From an uncultured Pelagibacteraceae bacterium (GTDB taxonomy: Bacteria; Pseudomonadota; Alphaproteobacteria; Pelagibacterales; AG-422-B15), in the NCBI GenBank assembly GCA_902564025.1, contig CACEZK010000005.1, positions 1 to 64,000 on the forward strand: DNA of 64,000 nucleotides, written 5' to 3'. This document shows, piece after piece, positions 44,089 to 53,250 of this stretch. The number at the start of each line of letters is the position of its first letter. Position 1 is the first letter of the stretch. A program made the position numbers and the translations under genes. The notes below the pieces were generated by a model. It had not been told where the DNA came from. It saw only the letters and a list, made by a program, of their open reading frames with translations, and made no database searches.

Positions 44089-45384
44089 TTATTTACCGAT
44101 ACAAAAATCTTTAAAAATAACTTCTAAATATTCCTCAACATCAACATGACCGGTTATTTTTCCGATTTCTTGAATGGCTAATCTTAGCTCCTCAACCATA
44201 AGTTCAGAATTAACTTTTAAATCGATACTTCTTGCACTTAGTAAACTTTGTACAGAATTTTGAACACCTAGGATATATCGAGTCTTTGTTGGTATTGTAT
44301 CGGTGTAACTTATGAATTTATTTGATACTTGCTCAGCAATTTTATTGATTAAATTATCAATACCGCTTCCATTTGAAACTGAAATATTAATACAGCCTTC
44401 TTTTTTGAAATTATTGTGTAAGTCACATTTATTTAGAACCGTAAGTCGATCTTGATGTAACTCAACATTATTTGGATCATCAAATAATTCCAAAACTAAA
44501 TTAGCTTCTTTAATTTTACTTTGAGTTATTTCAATTCCTTTTTTTTCGACCTCGTCCTCAGTATCTCTTAAGCCCGCAGTATCTGTTAAAATGACTGGAA
44601 ATCCAGCAATATTTAGCCTTACTTCAATTGCATCTCTAGTCGTACCCTCCCTATCAGACACAATTGCAACATCACGATTAGCAAGTGAGTTTATCAAACT
44701 TGATTTACCAACGTTTGGGGATCCAATGATAGCGACTTTATAACCGTCTCTTAATATTTCTCCTTGATTACGTTGTTTTAAATGTTCATTCATTTCACCT
44801 AAAAGTTTTTCAATTTTTGAATTGATATTGTTAAGAACGTTTTCAGGAATATCTTCATCTGCAAAATCTATGTCCGCTTCGAGATAAGCAACTAACTCTA
44901 TTAGAGACTTTCTCCATGATAAATATAATTTATTCAGTGAGCCTTTCATTTGAGACAAAGCTTGATTATGTTGAATTTCAGTTTGCGCATTAATTAAATC
45001 ACCCATGGCTTCAATTGCAGTAAGATCCATTTTGTTGTTCACAAATGCTCTTTTTGAAAATTCGCCAGGTTGTGCCAGCCTTAACTGGTCAATATTAGAA
45101 AGTGATTTGAGTAAAAGCTGAACAGTTGTATGGCCGCCATGAATGTGGAACTCAACAACATCTTCACCTGTGAAACTTTTTGGTTTTGAGAAAAACACAG
45201 CAAGACCTTTGTCAATTAAATTACCGCTTTCTGGATCATAAAATTCTGACTTAGTTAAGACGTTTGGATCGAAGTGACTCTTTCTAGAAATGCTTTTAAG
45301 AGCTGTGAGCGCTAGATGTCCTGAGACTCTTACAACCGCTAACCCCGCAACACCGCTGGCAGTAGATAGTGCAAAAATTGTCAT
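44089..45384 (-). CDS. mnmE: tRNA modification GTPase MnmE
   Basis: GTPase partner of MnmG. 431 aa: the N-terminal folate-binding domain starts IFALSTASGVAGLAVVRVSG, GEFSKRAFVNNKMDLTAIEA follows, the embedded G domain has GSPNVGKSSLIN (G1), DREGTTRD (G2), DTAGLRD (G3) and NKCD (G4), and the C terminus is the conserved FKDFCIGK with the catalytic-site Cys. Its ATG overlaps the ferredoxin stop by 4 nt. Confidence 0.97.
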   Translation of the reverse strand: MTIFALSTASGVAGLAVVRVSGHLALTALKSISRKSHFDPNVLTKSEFYDPESGNLIDKGLAVFFSKPKSFTGEDVVEFHIHGGHTTVQLLLKSLSNIDQLRLAQPGEFSKRAFVNNKMDLTAIEAMGDLINAQTEIQHNQALSQMKGSLNKLYLSWRKSLIELVAYLEADIDFADEDIPENVLNNINSKIEKLLGEMNEHLKQRNQGEILRDGYKVAIIGSPNVGKSSLINSLANRDVAIVSDREGTTRDAIEVRLNIAGFPVILTDTAGLRDTEDEVEKKGIEITQSKIKEANLVLELFDDPNNVELHQDRLTVLNKCDLHNNFKKEGCINISVSNGSGIDNLINKIAEQVSNKFISYTDTIPTKTRYILGVQNSVQSLLSARSIDLKVNSELMVEELRLAIQEIGKITGHVDVEEYLEVIFKDFCIGK

Positions 45385-45701
45385 TTTTTTATTTGGAGGT
45401 TTTCAGGGATACGGTCATTAATAAGATGTTCATTGATTATTTGGTCCACATCTTCTTCTGTTTTACACGAGTACCAAACATTGTCTGGATAGACAACAAG
45501 AGTAGGGCCAAATTCACAATGATCTAAACAGCCTGACGCGTTTATTCTTATTTTCTTATCGGATACTAATTCTTTTGTTTTTTTCTTCATATAGGCTCGC
45601 AGCACTGTTGAATTTTTAGAAGCGCAACAACCTTTTGGATGACCATCGGGTCTTTGATTGGTACAGAAAAATACGTGTCTTTCGAAAAATTTGTTAGTCA
45701 T
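45381..45701 (-). CDS. Thioredoxin-like [2Fe-2S] ferredoxin
   Basis: A 106-aa protein of the (2Fe-2S) ferredoxin/thioredoxin-like family. Ligand-type cysteines occur in FFCTNQRPDGHPKGCC (residues ~13 and ~25) and NASGCLDHCEFGP (~58 and ~62), the standard Cx11-12C...Cx3C arrangement. TLVVYPDNVWYSCKTEEDVDQII follows the fold. The electron partners are unknown. It diverges from ogt over 30 bp and is coupled to mnmE. Confidence 0.88.
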   Translation of the reverse strand: MTNKFFERHVFFCTNQRPDGHPKGCCASKNSTVLRAYMKKKTKELVSDKKIRINASGCLDHCEFGPTLVVYPDNVWYSCKTEEDVDQIINEHLINDRIPENLQIKK

Positions 45702-45731
45702 AAGGTTAAAAAATTATAGTATCTTATATAT

Positions 45732-46187
45732 ATGAGCAGCTACGTTTTCAAATCAATCATTGGCAATATTGAGCTTGTCTCAAGCAAAAATAGAATAATC
45801 GCAGTTCATAGAACAAGGAAAAAACCTAACAAAACAGAGGATAAGCTTCTGAAAAGATCTGCGCTTCAAATTAAAATGTATCTTGCGCGCAAAAGACAAT
45901 CACTTAATTTTCCAACAAAACAAATAGGTACAAAATTTCAAAACCGTGTTTGGAATTATTTACGCAAAATACCTTATGGTAGAACAACAACATATGGTGA
46001 CATTGCAAGGAAATTAAGAACATCACCACGAGCTGTTGGGGGCGCCTTAGGAAAAAATAATCTTATGATGACAGTTCCATGTCACAGAGTAGTTGGAAGT
46101 AACGGCAAACTCACAGGATTTACATCAGTGGGTGGATTAAGTACCAAAAAAAATTTACTAAACATTGAACAAAAAACTAAAAAATAA
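45732..46187 (+). CDS. ogt: Methylated-DNA--protein-cysteine methyltransferase
   Basis: Suicide repair of O6-alkylguanine. The 151-aa protein has the C-terminal DNA-binding domain with FQNRVWNYLRKIPYGRTTTYGDIA, the Arg-finger helix SPRAVGGALGKN and the acceptor Cys in VPCHRVVGSNGKLTGF. The N-terminal domain is short, so it looks more like Ogt than Ada. Its 3' end overlaps apt by 23 nt. Confidence 0.93.
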   Translation: MSSYVFKSIIGNIELVSSKNRIIAVHRTRKKPNKTEDKLLKRSALQIKMYLARKRQSLNFPTKQIGTKFQNRVWNYLRKIPYGRTTTYGDIARKLRTSPRAVGGALGKNNLMMTVPCHRVVGSNGKLTGFTSVGGLSTKKNLLNIEQKTKK

Positions 46188-46704
46188 ACTTAAGAAGAAA
46201 ATAAGGGTAATTCCTGATTTCCCTAAAAAAGGTATTCTATTTCAAGACATAACCTCCATAACAGACAATAAGATACTTTTCAAAGAGGTCATCAATGAAA
46301 TCTCGAAGTATGTAAAAAAGAATAAATTTACAAAAATTGCTGCTGTAGAGGCCCGTGGATTTATATTTGGATCCGCAATTTCTTTCAAAACTGAGATACC
46401 ATTCGTTCCTATTAGAAAAAAAGGGAAACTTCCTGGAAAAGTACTTAAGCAAAAATACAAGCTAGAGTATGGAAGTGACGAAATACAAATTCATAAAAAC
46501 TCTATCCATGAAAAAGATAAGGTTCTGATTATTGATGACTTGATTGCAACTGGAGGAACAGCATTTGCATCAGCAAACTTAATTAACAAGTGTAAGGTTA
46601 AGTATATTGAGTTTTACTTTTTGATTGATCTTAAAAATATTGGAGGCTCAAAAAAATTAGGAAAGAAATATAAAGTGTCTTCAATCCTAGAAGCTGAAGG
46701 TTGA
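46165..46704 (+). CDS. apt: Adenine phosphoribosyltransferase
   Basis: Salvages adenine to AMP with PRPP. 179 aa: IRVIPDFPKKGILFQDIT at the N terminus, AAVEARGFIFGSAIS, VPIRKKGKLPGKV and the PRPP loop VLIIDDLIATGGTA. The only plausible in-frame start is TTG 46165, inside the end of ogt and without a clear ribosome site, so translation is probably coupled to ogt. It abuts the next convergent gene with no gap. Confidence 0.94.
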   Translation: MNKKLKNKLKKKIRVIPDFPKKGILFQDITSITDNKILFKEVINEISKYVKKNKFTKIAAVEARGFIFGSAISFKTEIPFVPIRKKGKLPGKVLKQKYKLEYGSDEIQIHKNSIHEKDKVLIIDDLIATGGTAFASANLINKCKVKYIEFYFLIDLKNIGGSKKLGKKYKVSSILEAEG

Positions 46705-47637
46705 TTATTCAAATTCCATTGAGAATTGTGTATCGCCAAACAAAATCGACGTAACGAACCATCCACCACCTCCCGTAGGCACGAATGTAAATCTTGCAGC
46801 GTAATCAGGTGAGTACTTATACGTAACTGTACTTGTTTGGTCGGTAATCGTAACAGGGCTTGAAAATTTATCTTTGATAATTAATCTAGAGGCGTCACTA
46901 TATGTGCTTGCAAGTTCGCCGCTGTCATTGAGCAAGAAAGTTGAACGATAATTGCCGTTGTGAGATAATGGTGTGTTATTTACCAGCGTGTTAAGGAATT
47001 CGGTCGTTGAAAGAGAATTGTATGTAAAGCTGTAAGTATTGAAGGATGACTGTGATTCAGAAAATGCTTCTGTAAAGCCAAAATAAGTGCCGCTAAGAAA
47101 ATCTTCCATAGTCATGTTACGATTACCTCCACCAATAAATCTAGATGCAGGGGGAAAACTCCAACCTGTTCCCTCGCTATTGCCACCGATCATCAATGTC
47201 TCGTCAAATTCAAGTTCCACATTAATTGGAACTGTAGTTGCAATTTCCGCATAAGCTGCTGTATAGGTGCCTGAAGGAGGTAATGTAGCAGGAAAGCTGG
47301 TCTCAGATGATTTTGTTACACCGAAAGAGATGGAGTTATCTCCCTCCGCAGTGTTCCAGACATAATAACAGGGGTCAGTTGTAGAGTTACCCCTTATGAA
47401 ATCATCTGGATCAGAAGTACACATTGCAAGCTTATAAAATGTTAAACTAAAACTATCGACCGGTGCATCACACGTTATCGCACCGCCAGGGTTAGTACCA
47501 ATATTTCCAAGTTCTGATACATCAATCTTACCATCTACCATAGGACAGTTTTCAAAACCATTAACAGCGTAGAGATTTACACTGAATGTTAAGAAGTAAA
47601 ATAGAAATGCAAATGTGAGGAATAATTTTTTTTGCAT
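46705..47637 (-). CDS. Secreted protein of unknown function, partner of the inverse-autotransporter barrel
   Basis: A 310-aa exported protein (signal peptide MQKKLFLTFAFLFYFLTFSV, cleavage near LYA-VNG). I recognise no family. It has four Cys in the N-terminal third (ENCPM, ITCDAP, AMCTSD, DPCYYVW), suggesting two disulphides, and is rich in Ser, Thr, Gly and aromatic residues in beta-type alternation, ending FGDTQFSMEFE. It begins one base after the stop of the IAT-like barrel gene, so both must be on one message. It could be a separately secreted passenger or a periplasmic companion of that barrel. Confidence 0.6.
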   Translation of the reverse strand: MQKKLFLTFAFLFYFLTFSVNLYAVNGFENCPMVDGKIDVSELGNIGTNPGGAITCDAPVDSFSLTFYKLAMCTSDPDDFIRGNSTTDPCYYVWNTAEGDNSISFGVTKSSETSFPATLPPSGTYTAAYAEIATTVPINVELEFDETLMIGGNSEGTGWSFPPASRFIGGGNRNMTMEDFLSGTYFGFTEAFSESQSSFNTYSFTYNSLSTTEFLNTLVNNTPLSHNGNYRSTFLLNDSGELASTYSDASRLIIKDKFSSPVTITDQTSTVTYKYSPDYAARFTFVPTGGGGWFVTSILFGDTQFSMEFE

Positions 47638-47638
47638 T

Positions 47639-48532
47639 TTAATATCCTACTATTCTAACCGTTCCGGTTCGGTTTGTTTGTTTTTTTATTTTATTTTCTC
47701 TTCTGACCTTTTCATATTTTCGCTCGCCTACATCGCTAAAACTGTAAAGTGTGTAAGGAACAGAAGAATACATTTTTGCCAATTCACTTAATGGTTGGTT
47801 TTTATTGCTCTTAAATTCAAAGAGATTTACATTGAGTGTGACAAATTCTTCATCACGTGCTAATTGATCAAAGCTGGTTTTGCCAAATTCTAGCGTCATG
47901 CCGAGAGGAAATTTACTTTTTAGACTGTAAGTCTCACCCTCAAGATCTCTGGAACTGTTTATACCGTTCCATGAAAAGACTTCAGCATAGAATTTTGACC
48001 TGGGCAGATAAGGAAGTGGAAATGCAATTTGTGCATCATATCCATCAAGAGTATATTCTCTCAAACCGTCTACTACTACATAGTCCGTTACAGCATCATA
48101 ATAATTTAAATGTATGTCTCCAAGACTTGTGAGAAAATCTGCTCCGATACCAAAACGTTCGTGAGAATTGTCTAAATCTAGATCATAAAATAAATTATAC
48201 CCCATGATTAACTTATTTTCATAAAGGCTGTGCCTTTGCACCAAACCAATATTTAACATTTCTATATCTGCTTGGGTTGAAAGGTGGCCCTGAATAAAAG
48301 TATTTCTATTATTTTGGTCATATAAAGGTAGGATTGTACTTATACCGTATGACGGCTTGCCTTTGTAAAAGCCTGAGAGGTCAACTTCAATATTTTCAAA
48401 AATATCATTCACTGCTAATTCAGCTTTTTCCTCAGCCGTTTCAGCTACTTTTTTTAAAAGCGTGTTTGCAACCTCACTTCCAAAAGCAATGGATGAACAA
48501 AAAAGTGTAATAATGAATAGGACTCGTTTCAT
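47639..48532 (-). CDS. Inverse autotransporter beta-domain protein (intimin/invasin type) lacking a passenger
   Basis: A 297-aa outer-membrane protein with signal peptide (MKRVLFIITLFCSSIAFGSE). Residues ~45-245 match the IAT_beta barrel: GISTILPLYDQNNRNTFIQG, LNIGLVQRH, IMGYNLFYDLDLDNSHERFGIGADFL, LNYYDAV, LDGYDAQIAFPLPYLP, TLEFGKTSF (quoted as separate motifs). The tail ERKYEKVRRENKIKKQ aligns with the intimin linker that normally joins barrel to passenger; the protein then stops 13 residues later. Intimins and invasins continue into hundreds of residues of Ig-like repeats, so this is a barrel-only form. It lacks the N-terminal LysM domain as well. Confidence 0.78.
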   Translation of the reverse strand: MKRVLFIITLFCSSIAFGSEVANTLLKKVAETAEEKAELAVNDIFENIEVDLSGFYKGKPSYGISTILPLYDQNNRNTFIQGHLSTQADIEMLNIGLVQRHSLYENKLIMGYNLFYDLDLDNSHERFGIGADFLTSLGDIHLNYYDAVTDYVVVDGLREYTLDGYDAQIAFPLPYLPRSKFYAEVFSWNGINSSRDLEGETYSLKSKFPLGMTLEFGKTSFDQLARDEEFVTLNVNLFEFKSNKNQPLSELAKMYSSVPYTLYSFSDVGERKYEKVRRENKIKKQTNRTGTVRIVGY

Positions 48533-48585
48533 TGGTTATGTAGAATAATTATGGACTGAAAAATTTATAATACTAAATTTTAATA

Positions 48586-49851
48586 CTATTTATTCATTGA
48601 TTGAAAGAAATCTGCGTTGTCTTTTGTTTCTTTTAATTTGCCAAGCAAAAATTCGATGGAGTCCATTGTTCCCATTGGGTTGAGTATACGTCTAAGGACA
48701 TACATTTTTTGAAGCTCGTCTTTATCAAGTAGTATTTCTTCTTTTCGTGTACCGGACTTAGTAATATCAATTGCAGGATATATTCTCTTATCAGCAACTT
48801 TTCTGTCCAATATAATTTCTGAGTTACCAGTACCTTTAAATTCTTCAAAAATTACCTCATCCATTCTACTTCCTGTATCAATCAAAGCAGTTGAAATAAT
48901 GGTTAATGAGCCGCCATCTTCAATGTTTCTTGCTGCTCCAAAAAATCTCTTTGGCCTCTGTAAAGCGTTTGCATCAACACCACCTGTTAAAACTTTTCCT
49001 GAACTTGGAACAACCGTGTTGTAGGCACGACCCAGTCGAGTTATAGAATCTAAGAGAATCACAACATCCTTCTTATGCTCCACTAATCTTTTTGCTTTAT
49101 TGATAACCATCTCTGCGACTTGTACGTGACGCGATGCAGGCTCATCAAATGTTGAGCTGACAACCTCTCCTTTTACAGAACGTTGCATGTCAGTAACTTC
49201 CTCTGGCCTCTCATCAATTAACAAAACCATCAAATAACATTCTGGATGATTATCAGTAATTGAATGTGCAATATTTTGCAGTAGGACTGTTTTGCCTGTT
49301 CTTGGTGGTGAAACAATGAGCGCTCTTTGACCTTTACCAATTGGTGCAACCAAATCAATTACTCTTGAGCTTTGATCGCTTGCTGGTTTTTCTGTTTCTA
49401 ATCTGATTTGCTCATCAGGATAAAGAGGTGTCAGGTTATCAAAGTTAATTTTGTTTCTACTTTTTTCGGTTGCTTCGTAGTTAATTGTATCAATTTTTAA
49501 TAATGCAAAATAACGTTCACCGTCCTTTGGTGCTCTAATCGGACCTTCAACAGTGTCTCCTGATCTTAATCCAAATCTTTTAATTTGACTTGGACTTACA
49601 TAAATATCATCTGGACCCGGAAGATAATTAGCCTCCATTGATCTTAAAAAACCAAACCCATCCTGTAAAACTTCTAAAACTCCTTCACCGTCAATATCTT
49701 TGCTGTCACTCGCAAGAGTTTTCAGTATTTCAAACAGCATATCTTGTGTTCGCATTGAACTGGCATTTTCAACGCCAAGTTCCTCCGCATAAACAAGAAG
49801 TTCTTGTGGAGTTTTTTTCTTAAGGTCTCTTAATTTTAAGTTTTTAGCCAT
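48586..49851 (-). CDS. rho: Transcription termination factor Rho
   Basis: Hexameric RNA helicase that ends untranslated transcripts. 421 aa: N-terminal [23 protein letters not shown]-binding cold-shock fold with [23 protein letters not shown], Walker A in [28 protein letters not shown]-loop region [14 protein letters not shown] and R-loop. No insertions. Because intrinsic terminators are so scarce in this window, Rho probably does most of the termination here. Confidence 0.98.
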   Translation of the reverse strand: MAKNLKLRDLKKKTPQELLVYAEELGVENASSMRTQDMLFEILKTLASDSKDIDGEGVLEVLQDGFGFLRSMEANYLPGPDDIYVSPSQIKRFGLRSGDTVEGPIRAPKDGERYFALLKIDTINYEATEKSRNKINFDNLTPLYPDEQIRLETEKPASDQSSRVIDLVAPIGKGQRALIVSPPRTGKTVLLQNIAHSITDNHPECYLMVLLIDERPEEVTDMQRSVKGEVVSSTFDEPASRHVQVAEMVINKAKRLVEHKKDVVILLDSITRLGRAYNTVVPSSGKVLTGGVDANALQRPKRFFGAARNIEDGGSLTIISTALIDTGSRMDEVIFEEFKGTGNSEIILDRKVADKRIYPAIDITKSGTRKEEILLDKDELQKMYVLRRILNPMGTMDSIEFLLGKLKETKDNADFFQSMNK

Positions 49852-49928
49852 TCGTATTAATGATGATGATAATGTGGAAAATAGTTTGGAAGATGCTTTC
49901 TAACCGTAATCGCTAAATATAGCAAGTT

Positions 49929-50372
49929 TTATATTGGTTTGAAAACAACCAGAAATACCACAATTATCATCAAAACCGTTGGAAATTCATTGATAATTCT
50001 AAAAAAACGCTCTGATTTTGGTCTTTTATCCTCTTGAAACTCTCTTGTTAATTTTGAGAGATACCCATGAACTCCAGACATGAGAATCACAAATATGATT
50101 TTTAATTGAAGCCATAATTGAAACAGCGCATCAATACCCAAATTTGATATCAACGCTAAACCAAACAACCATGAAAATATCATTGCTGGATTCATAATAA
50201 TTTTGAGTAAACGTAATTCCATTAATTTAAAAGTCTCTGACGACTCAGACCCCACCTCTTTACTCCAATGATAAACAAATAATCTTGGCAAATATAATAA
50301 ACCCGCCATCCAAGCTATCACACTGATGATGTGTAAACTAAGAAATAAATTATATAAAAAAATTGAATTCAT
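49929..50372 (-). CDS. hemJ: Protoporphyrinogen oxidase HemJ
   Basis: A 147-aa four-helix membrane protein of the HemJ (UPF0093/CopD-like) family that oxidises protoporphyrinogen IX. LHIISVIAWMAGLLYLPRLFVYH carries the conserved His and the family motif, and WLQLKIIFVILMSGVHGY and INEFPTVLMIIVVFLVV complete the pattern. It overlaps hemH by 4 nt, giving the last two haem steps in one operon with hemE upstream. Confidence 0.92.
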   Translation of the reverse strand: MNSIFLYNLFLSLHIISVIAWMAGLLYLPRLFVYHWSKEVGSESSETFKLMELRLLKIIMNPAMIFSWLFGLALISNLGIDALFQLWLQLKIIFVILMSGVHGYLSKLTREFQEDKRPKSERFFRIINEFPTVLMIIVVFLVVFKPI

Positions 50373-51388
50373 CTTAATTCTTGATCACATTGTTTAAACG
50401 TTGCTGGACATATTTTTTGCCTGATATTACCACTCTCAATTTTCTCAGACTCACTAACTATTTCAGATAAGCTTTCTATAAATGTTTGATCAATATTTAA
50501 AGACTCAGATCTATAATAATGCTCACAGCCTAATTCACTTGCAAGTTCTTGGTACTCGATATCTAATTCAACGAGTGTTTCAGAGTGATCCGAGACAAAC
50601 GCAATTGGAACAATAACCAGCGCCCTATCTTCGCTAATTGCATTTTCAATTTCACTTGGTGTTGTTGGTTCAAGCCATTTAACTGGGGTAACTTTACTTT
50701 GATAAGCCAAAACATGATCTTCATAACCATGGATGCCCTGCGTGACCGCCTTAACTGTTTGCTCCACTTGCCACTGATATGGATCACCTTTTTTAATGAT
50801 TGATACGGGTAAACTGTGAGCGGAGAACAGAACTCTTACTTTCTTATCTTTGACGTGGTTTATTTTATCTTGGATCAGTTTTTGATGGGCTTTTATTAAC
50901 TTCGCATCATATGGATAACAACAGGTGTATTTTGTTTTTGCATTTAATTCCTGTTTTTGGGCTTCCTTGAACCATGCGTCCAGAGAAGATTTTGTTGTTG
51001 TTGTGGAGTACTGTGGATACAGTGGCAGTAAAAATATTTTGTCTGGATTATAGTCTTTGACTTTTGAAACGACCTCGGCTGTCATTGGATGCCAATATCT
51101 CATACAAACAAATACCTTGTTCTCGATGCCTTTGTTTTTTAAGTCTTTCTGTAGGGCTTCAGCTTGTGAGTTAGTAATTTCAAGAATGGGTGATTTGCCG
51201 CCAATTTCGGCATAAATTTCAGTAGCCTCTTTGGTGCGACGAGAAGATATAAGCTTTGCCAATAAATACCTGAAGGGATTTGGAAGTCTAAATATATTGG
51301 GGTCATTAAACAGATTAAATAAAAAAGGCTTTACGCTTTCTTGTTTGTCTGGTCCGCCCAAGTTAAATAGAATTACCGCTGTTTTCAT
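50369..51388 (-). CDS. hemH: Ferrochelatase
   Basis: Inserts Fe2+ into protoporphyrin IX. 339 aa: AVILFNLGGPDKQESVKPFLFNLF at the N terminus (in part), MRYWHPMTAEVV, LLPLYPQYSTTTT, FSAHSLPVSII with the catalytic His, and FVSDHSETLVELDIEY with the second His/Glu. It overlaps hemE and hemJ by 4 nt each. Confidence 0.97.
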   Translation of the reverse strand: MKTAVILFNLGGPDKQESVKPFLFNLFNDPNIFRLPNPFRYLLAKLISSRRTKEATEIYAEIGGKSPILEITNSQAEALQKDLKNKGIENKVFVCMRYWHPMTAEVVSKVKDYNPDKIFLLPLYPQYSTTTTKSSLDAWFKEAQKQELNAKTKYTCCYPYDAKLIKAHQKLIQDKINHVKDKKVRVLFSAHSLPVSIIKKGDPYQWQVEQTVKAVTQGIHGYEDHVLAYQSKVTPVKWLEPTTPSEIENAISEDRALVIVPIAFVSDHSETLVELDIEYQELASELGCEHYYRSESLNIDQTFIESLSEIVSESEKIESGNIRQKICPATFKQCDQELR

Positions 51389-52371
51389 TTTGATCTTATC
51401 TGTAAGAGCATTTGCTCAACTTTCTCAATTGATGTTTCGGGTAAAACCCCATGTCCTAAATTGAAAATATGCGGTCTTTCTCTAAAAGCAAACAGTATTT
51501 CTTCAATCTTCTGACTAAGGTTTTGGGATTCTTTTAATAGGTGTTTAGGATCTAGATTTCCTTGAAAAACAATTTTATCGTTTAACTCATTAATTTTATC
51601 TAGAGGAAAACTATAATCTAAAGTAATACAGTCAAGATTGTCTATGTTTGAATATTTTTTATAACATGCAAAATTAGTATTTCTGGGAAAGCCAATGATG
51701 GGAATGTCTTTTATTTTTTTTATACTTTCGGTTATTTTTTTTGTCGGTTGAATACACCATTTGTTGAACTGTTCGTCATTCAGGTATCCTGCGGCTGACT
51801 CAAATATTTGAAAAACATCAATCCCACAATCAATTTGCATTTCTGCGTGTTGAATAATGGCTTGTGTCATTTGTTCAATTAAATGATCTATTTGCGAAGT
51901 CTTTTTTGCAACGTCCTCGAATTTTATTTTTTGACGCTCATTCTTTTCATATAAACAATAAAACAGTGTTGTCCATGCTCCGCCAGCAAATCCTATTAAA
52001 GGGATATCTGTATTTTCTTTTATTTTTTTTATTCCTGTTGCAATAGGTAAGGTTTTTTCGTGATTATAACTCATGTTCTCATTAAACTTTACTACTGGAC
52101 CTTGTCCTTCAACAAAACTAACACTTGAGCCTGCAGCAAAAGGGGTTATTAAAATGTCTGAAAACACAATACAGGCATCCATGCCATACCTGTTTACTGG
52201 TTGCAGGGAAACTTCAAGTATTGTCGAAGGATCAAGAAACATATCCATAAGACTTGTAAACCGATTTCTGATATTTATGTATTCAGGCAAATGTCTTCCT
52301 GCCTGTCTCATTAACCAGACTGGTGTCGGGTTTGTTTTTTGTCCTTTAAGTGTGTCTATAAATATACTCAT
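51385..52371 (-). CDS. hemE: Uroporphyrinogen decarboxylase
   Basis: Decarboxylates uroporphyrinogen III to coproporphyrinogen III. 328 aa from ATG 52371: TPVWLMRQAGRHLPEY is the UroD signature, followed by FSDILITPFAAG, GFAGGAWTT, VFQIFESAAG, and VFQGNLDPKHLL. The reading frame remains open to 52560, but the added 63 residues are not family-like and would cross the oriC candidate. hemE beside oriC is a known alphaproteobacterial arrangement (Caulobacter, Rickettsia). Confidence 0.96.
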   Translation of the reverse strand: MSIFIDTLKGQKTNPTPVWLMRQAGRHLPEYINIRNRFTSLMDMFLDPSTILEVSLQPVNRYGMDACIVFSDILITPFAAGSSVSFVEGQGPVVKFNENMSYNHEKTLPIATGIKKIKENTDIPLIGFAGGAWTTLFYCLYEKNERQKIKFEDVAKKTSQIDHLIEQMTQAIIQHAEMQIDCGIDVFQIFESAAGYLNDEQFNKWCIQPTKKITESIKKIKDIPIIGFPRNTNFACYKKYSNIDNLDCITLDYSFPLDKINELNDKIVFQGNLDPKHLLKESQNLSQKIEEILFAFRERPHIFNLGHGVLPETSIEKVEQMLLQIRSK

Positions 52372-52644
52372 TATATTATATATATAATTGTAGTTGTTTA
52401 TGTTCCTGTGGAATTGTGTATATATAAAAAGTCGCTTTTTGCCCACAATTCGATACACAGAACAATCGCTTTGAATTATATGCTTTTTAACCTTATACAC
52501 CGACGTGGAAGAAAACTGCAATATCCCCAACAAGTGAACAAAGTTTGCAAAAGTTCTCAATAAAGATAGAAAAATAAGTTAAAAATTACAGATGGGCAAA
52601 GATAGTAAAAGTACTCACAGGTCTTAGAGGGTTTATACAGGTTT
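52372..52644. other. oriC: Candidate chromosomal replication origin (oriC)
   Basis: A 273-bp non-coding gap between divergent hemE and maf. It begins with a nearly pure A/T stretch (about 52357-52390, entering hemE), a possible unwinding element. DnaA-box-like 9-mers (consensus TTATNCACA): TTATACACC 52493-52501 (8/9), reverse of 52415-52423 (8/9), TTATGAACA 52643-52651 (8/9), and CGATACACA 52451, TTGCCCACA 52439, GTACTCACA 52611, TTATACAGG 52633 (7/9 each). Genes on both sides mostly point away from it, and parAB/parS, rho and hemE are close. It must also hold the hemE and maf promoters. Confidence 0.6.
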
Positions 52645-53250
52645 ATGAACAGGGATATAATTTTAGCATCTAAAAGTGAAACAAGAATTAAATTGTTACG
52701 CAACGCCGGCATAACTTTTGAGCCCGTTGCCCATGGTGTTGATGAGGACGAGGTAAAGCTGTCGATGAGCAAAAACACACCCGAAGAGGTTGTGGTTAAA
52801 CTTGCTGAGATGAAGGCCTTGAAGCCTTCCATGTCTAATAAAGGTGCATTTGTTATTGGATCAGACCAGGGTTTGGATCTGAAAGGTGAATTAATTAATA
52901 AGGCTAGGGACAGAAACGAAGCAAAAGACCAATTGTTGAAAATGAGTGGATGTATCCACACACTCATAACTGCCACAACAGTCGCTCAAGACAACAACAT
53001 TATTTGGAAGTATGTAGACAGATCTAAAATGCATATGAGAAAACTAAGCGAGGATCTGATAAAAGAGTATTTAAATAAAGTCGACGATAATATTCTTGGT
53101 CTTGTAGGCGTCTATGCAATAGAGAACGAAGGAATTAAACTTTTTGAAAATATTGGGAGCGACCTTTTTTCAATACAAGGCATATCATTAATTCAATTAA
53201 CCCAGTTCCTTTGGGATAATAATCTTCTATTTGAAAACAATGGCACATAA
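52645..53250 (+). CDS. maf: Maf-family nucleotide pyrophosphatase
   Basis: Hydrolyses non-canonical or excess NTPs. 201 aa: IILASKSETRIKLLRNAGITFEPV at the N terminus (in part), GSDQGLDLKGE with the catalytic Asp, then SGCIHTLITATTV and a C-terminal DDNILGLVGVYAIENEG. It opens the maf-aroE-coaE-dnaQ series seen beside many alphaproteobacterial origins. Confidence 0.92.
   Translation: MNRDIILASKSETRIKLLRNAGITFEPVAHGVDEDEVKLSMSKNTPEEVVVKLAEMKALKPSMSNKGAFVIGSDQGLDLKGELINKARDRNEAKDQLLKMSGCIHTLITATTVAQDNNIIWKYVDRSKMHMRKLSEDLIKEYLNKVDDNILGLVGVYAIENEGIKLFENIGSDLFSIQGISLIQLTQFLWDNNLLFENNGT

Noticed and set aside
49852-49928. ATGATGATGATAATG-type short repeat upstream of rho
   Set aside because: A few trinucleotide units only, no array structure; not a CRISPR or meaningful tandem repeat.
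52372-52560. N-terminal extension of hemE by 63 residues (open frame to 52560)
   Set aside because: The added residues do not resemble UroD, which starts right at MSIFIDTLKGQK, and the extension would cover the origin-like gap.
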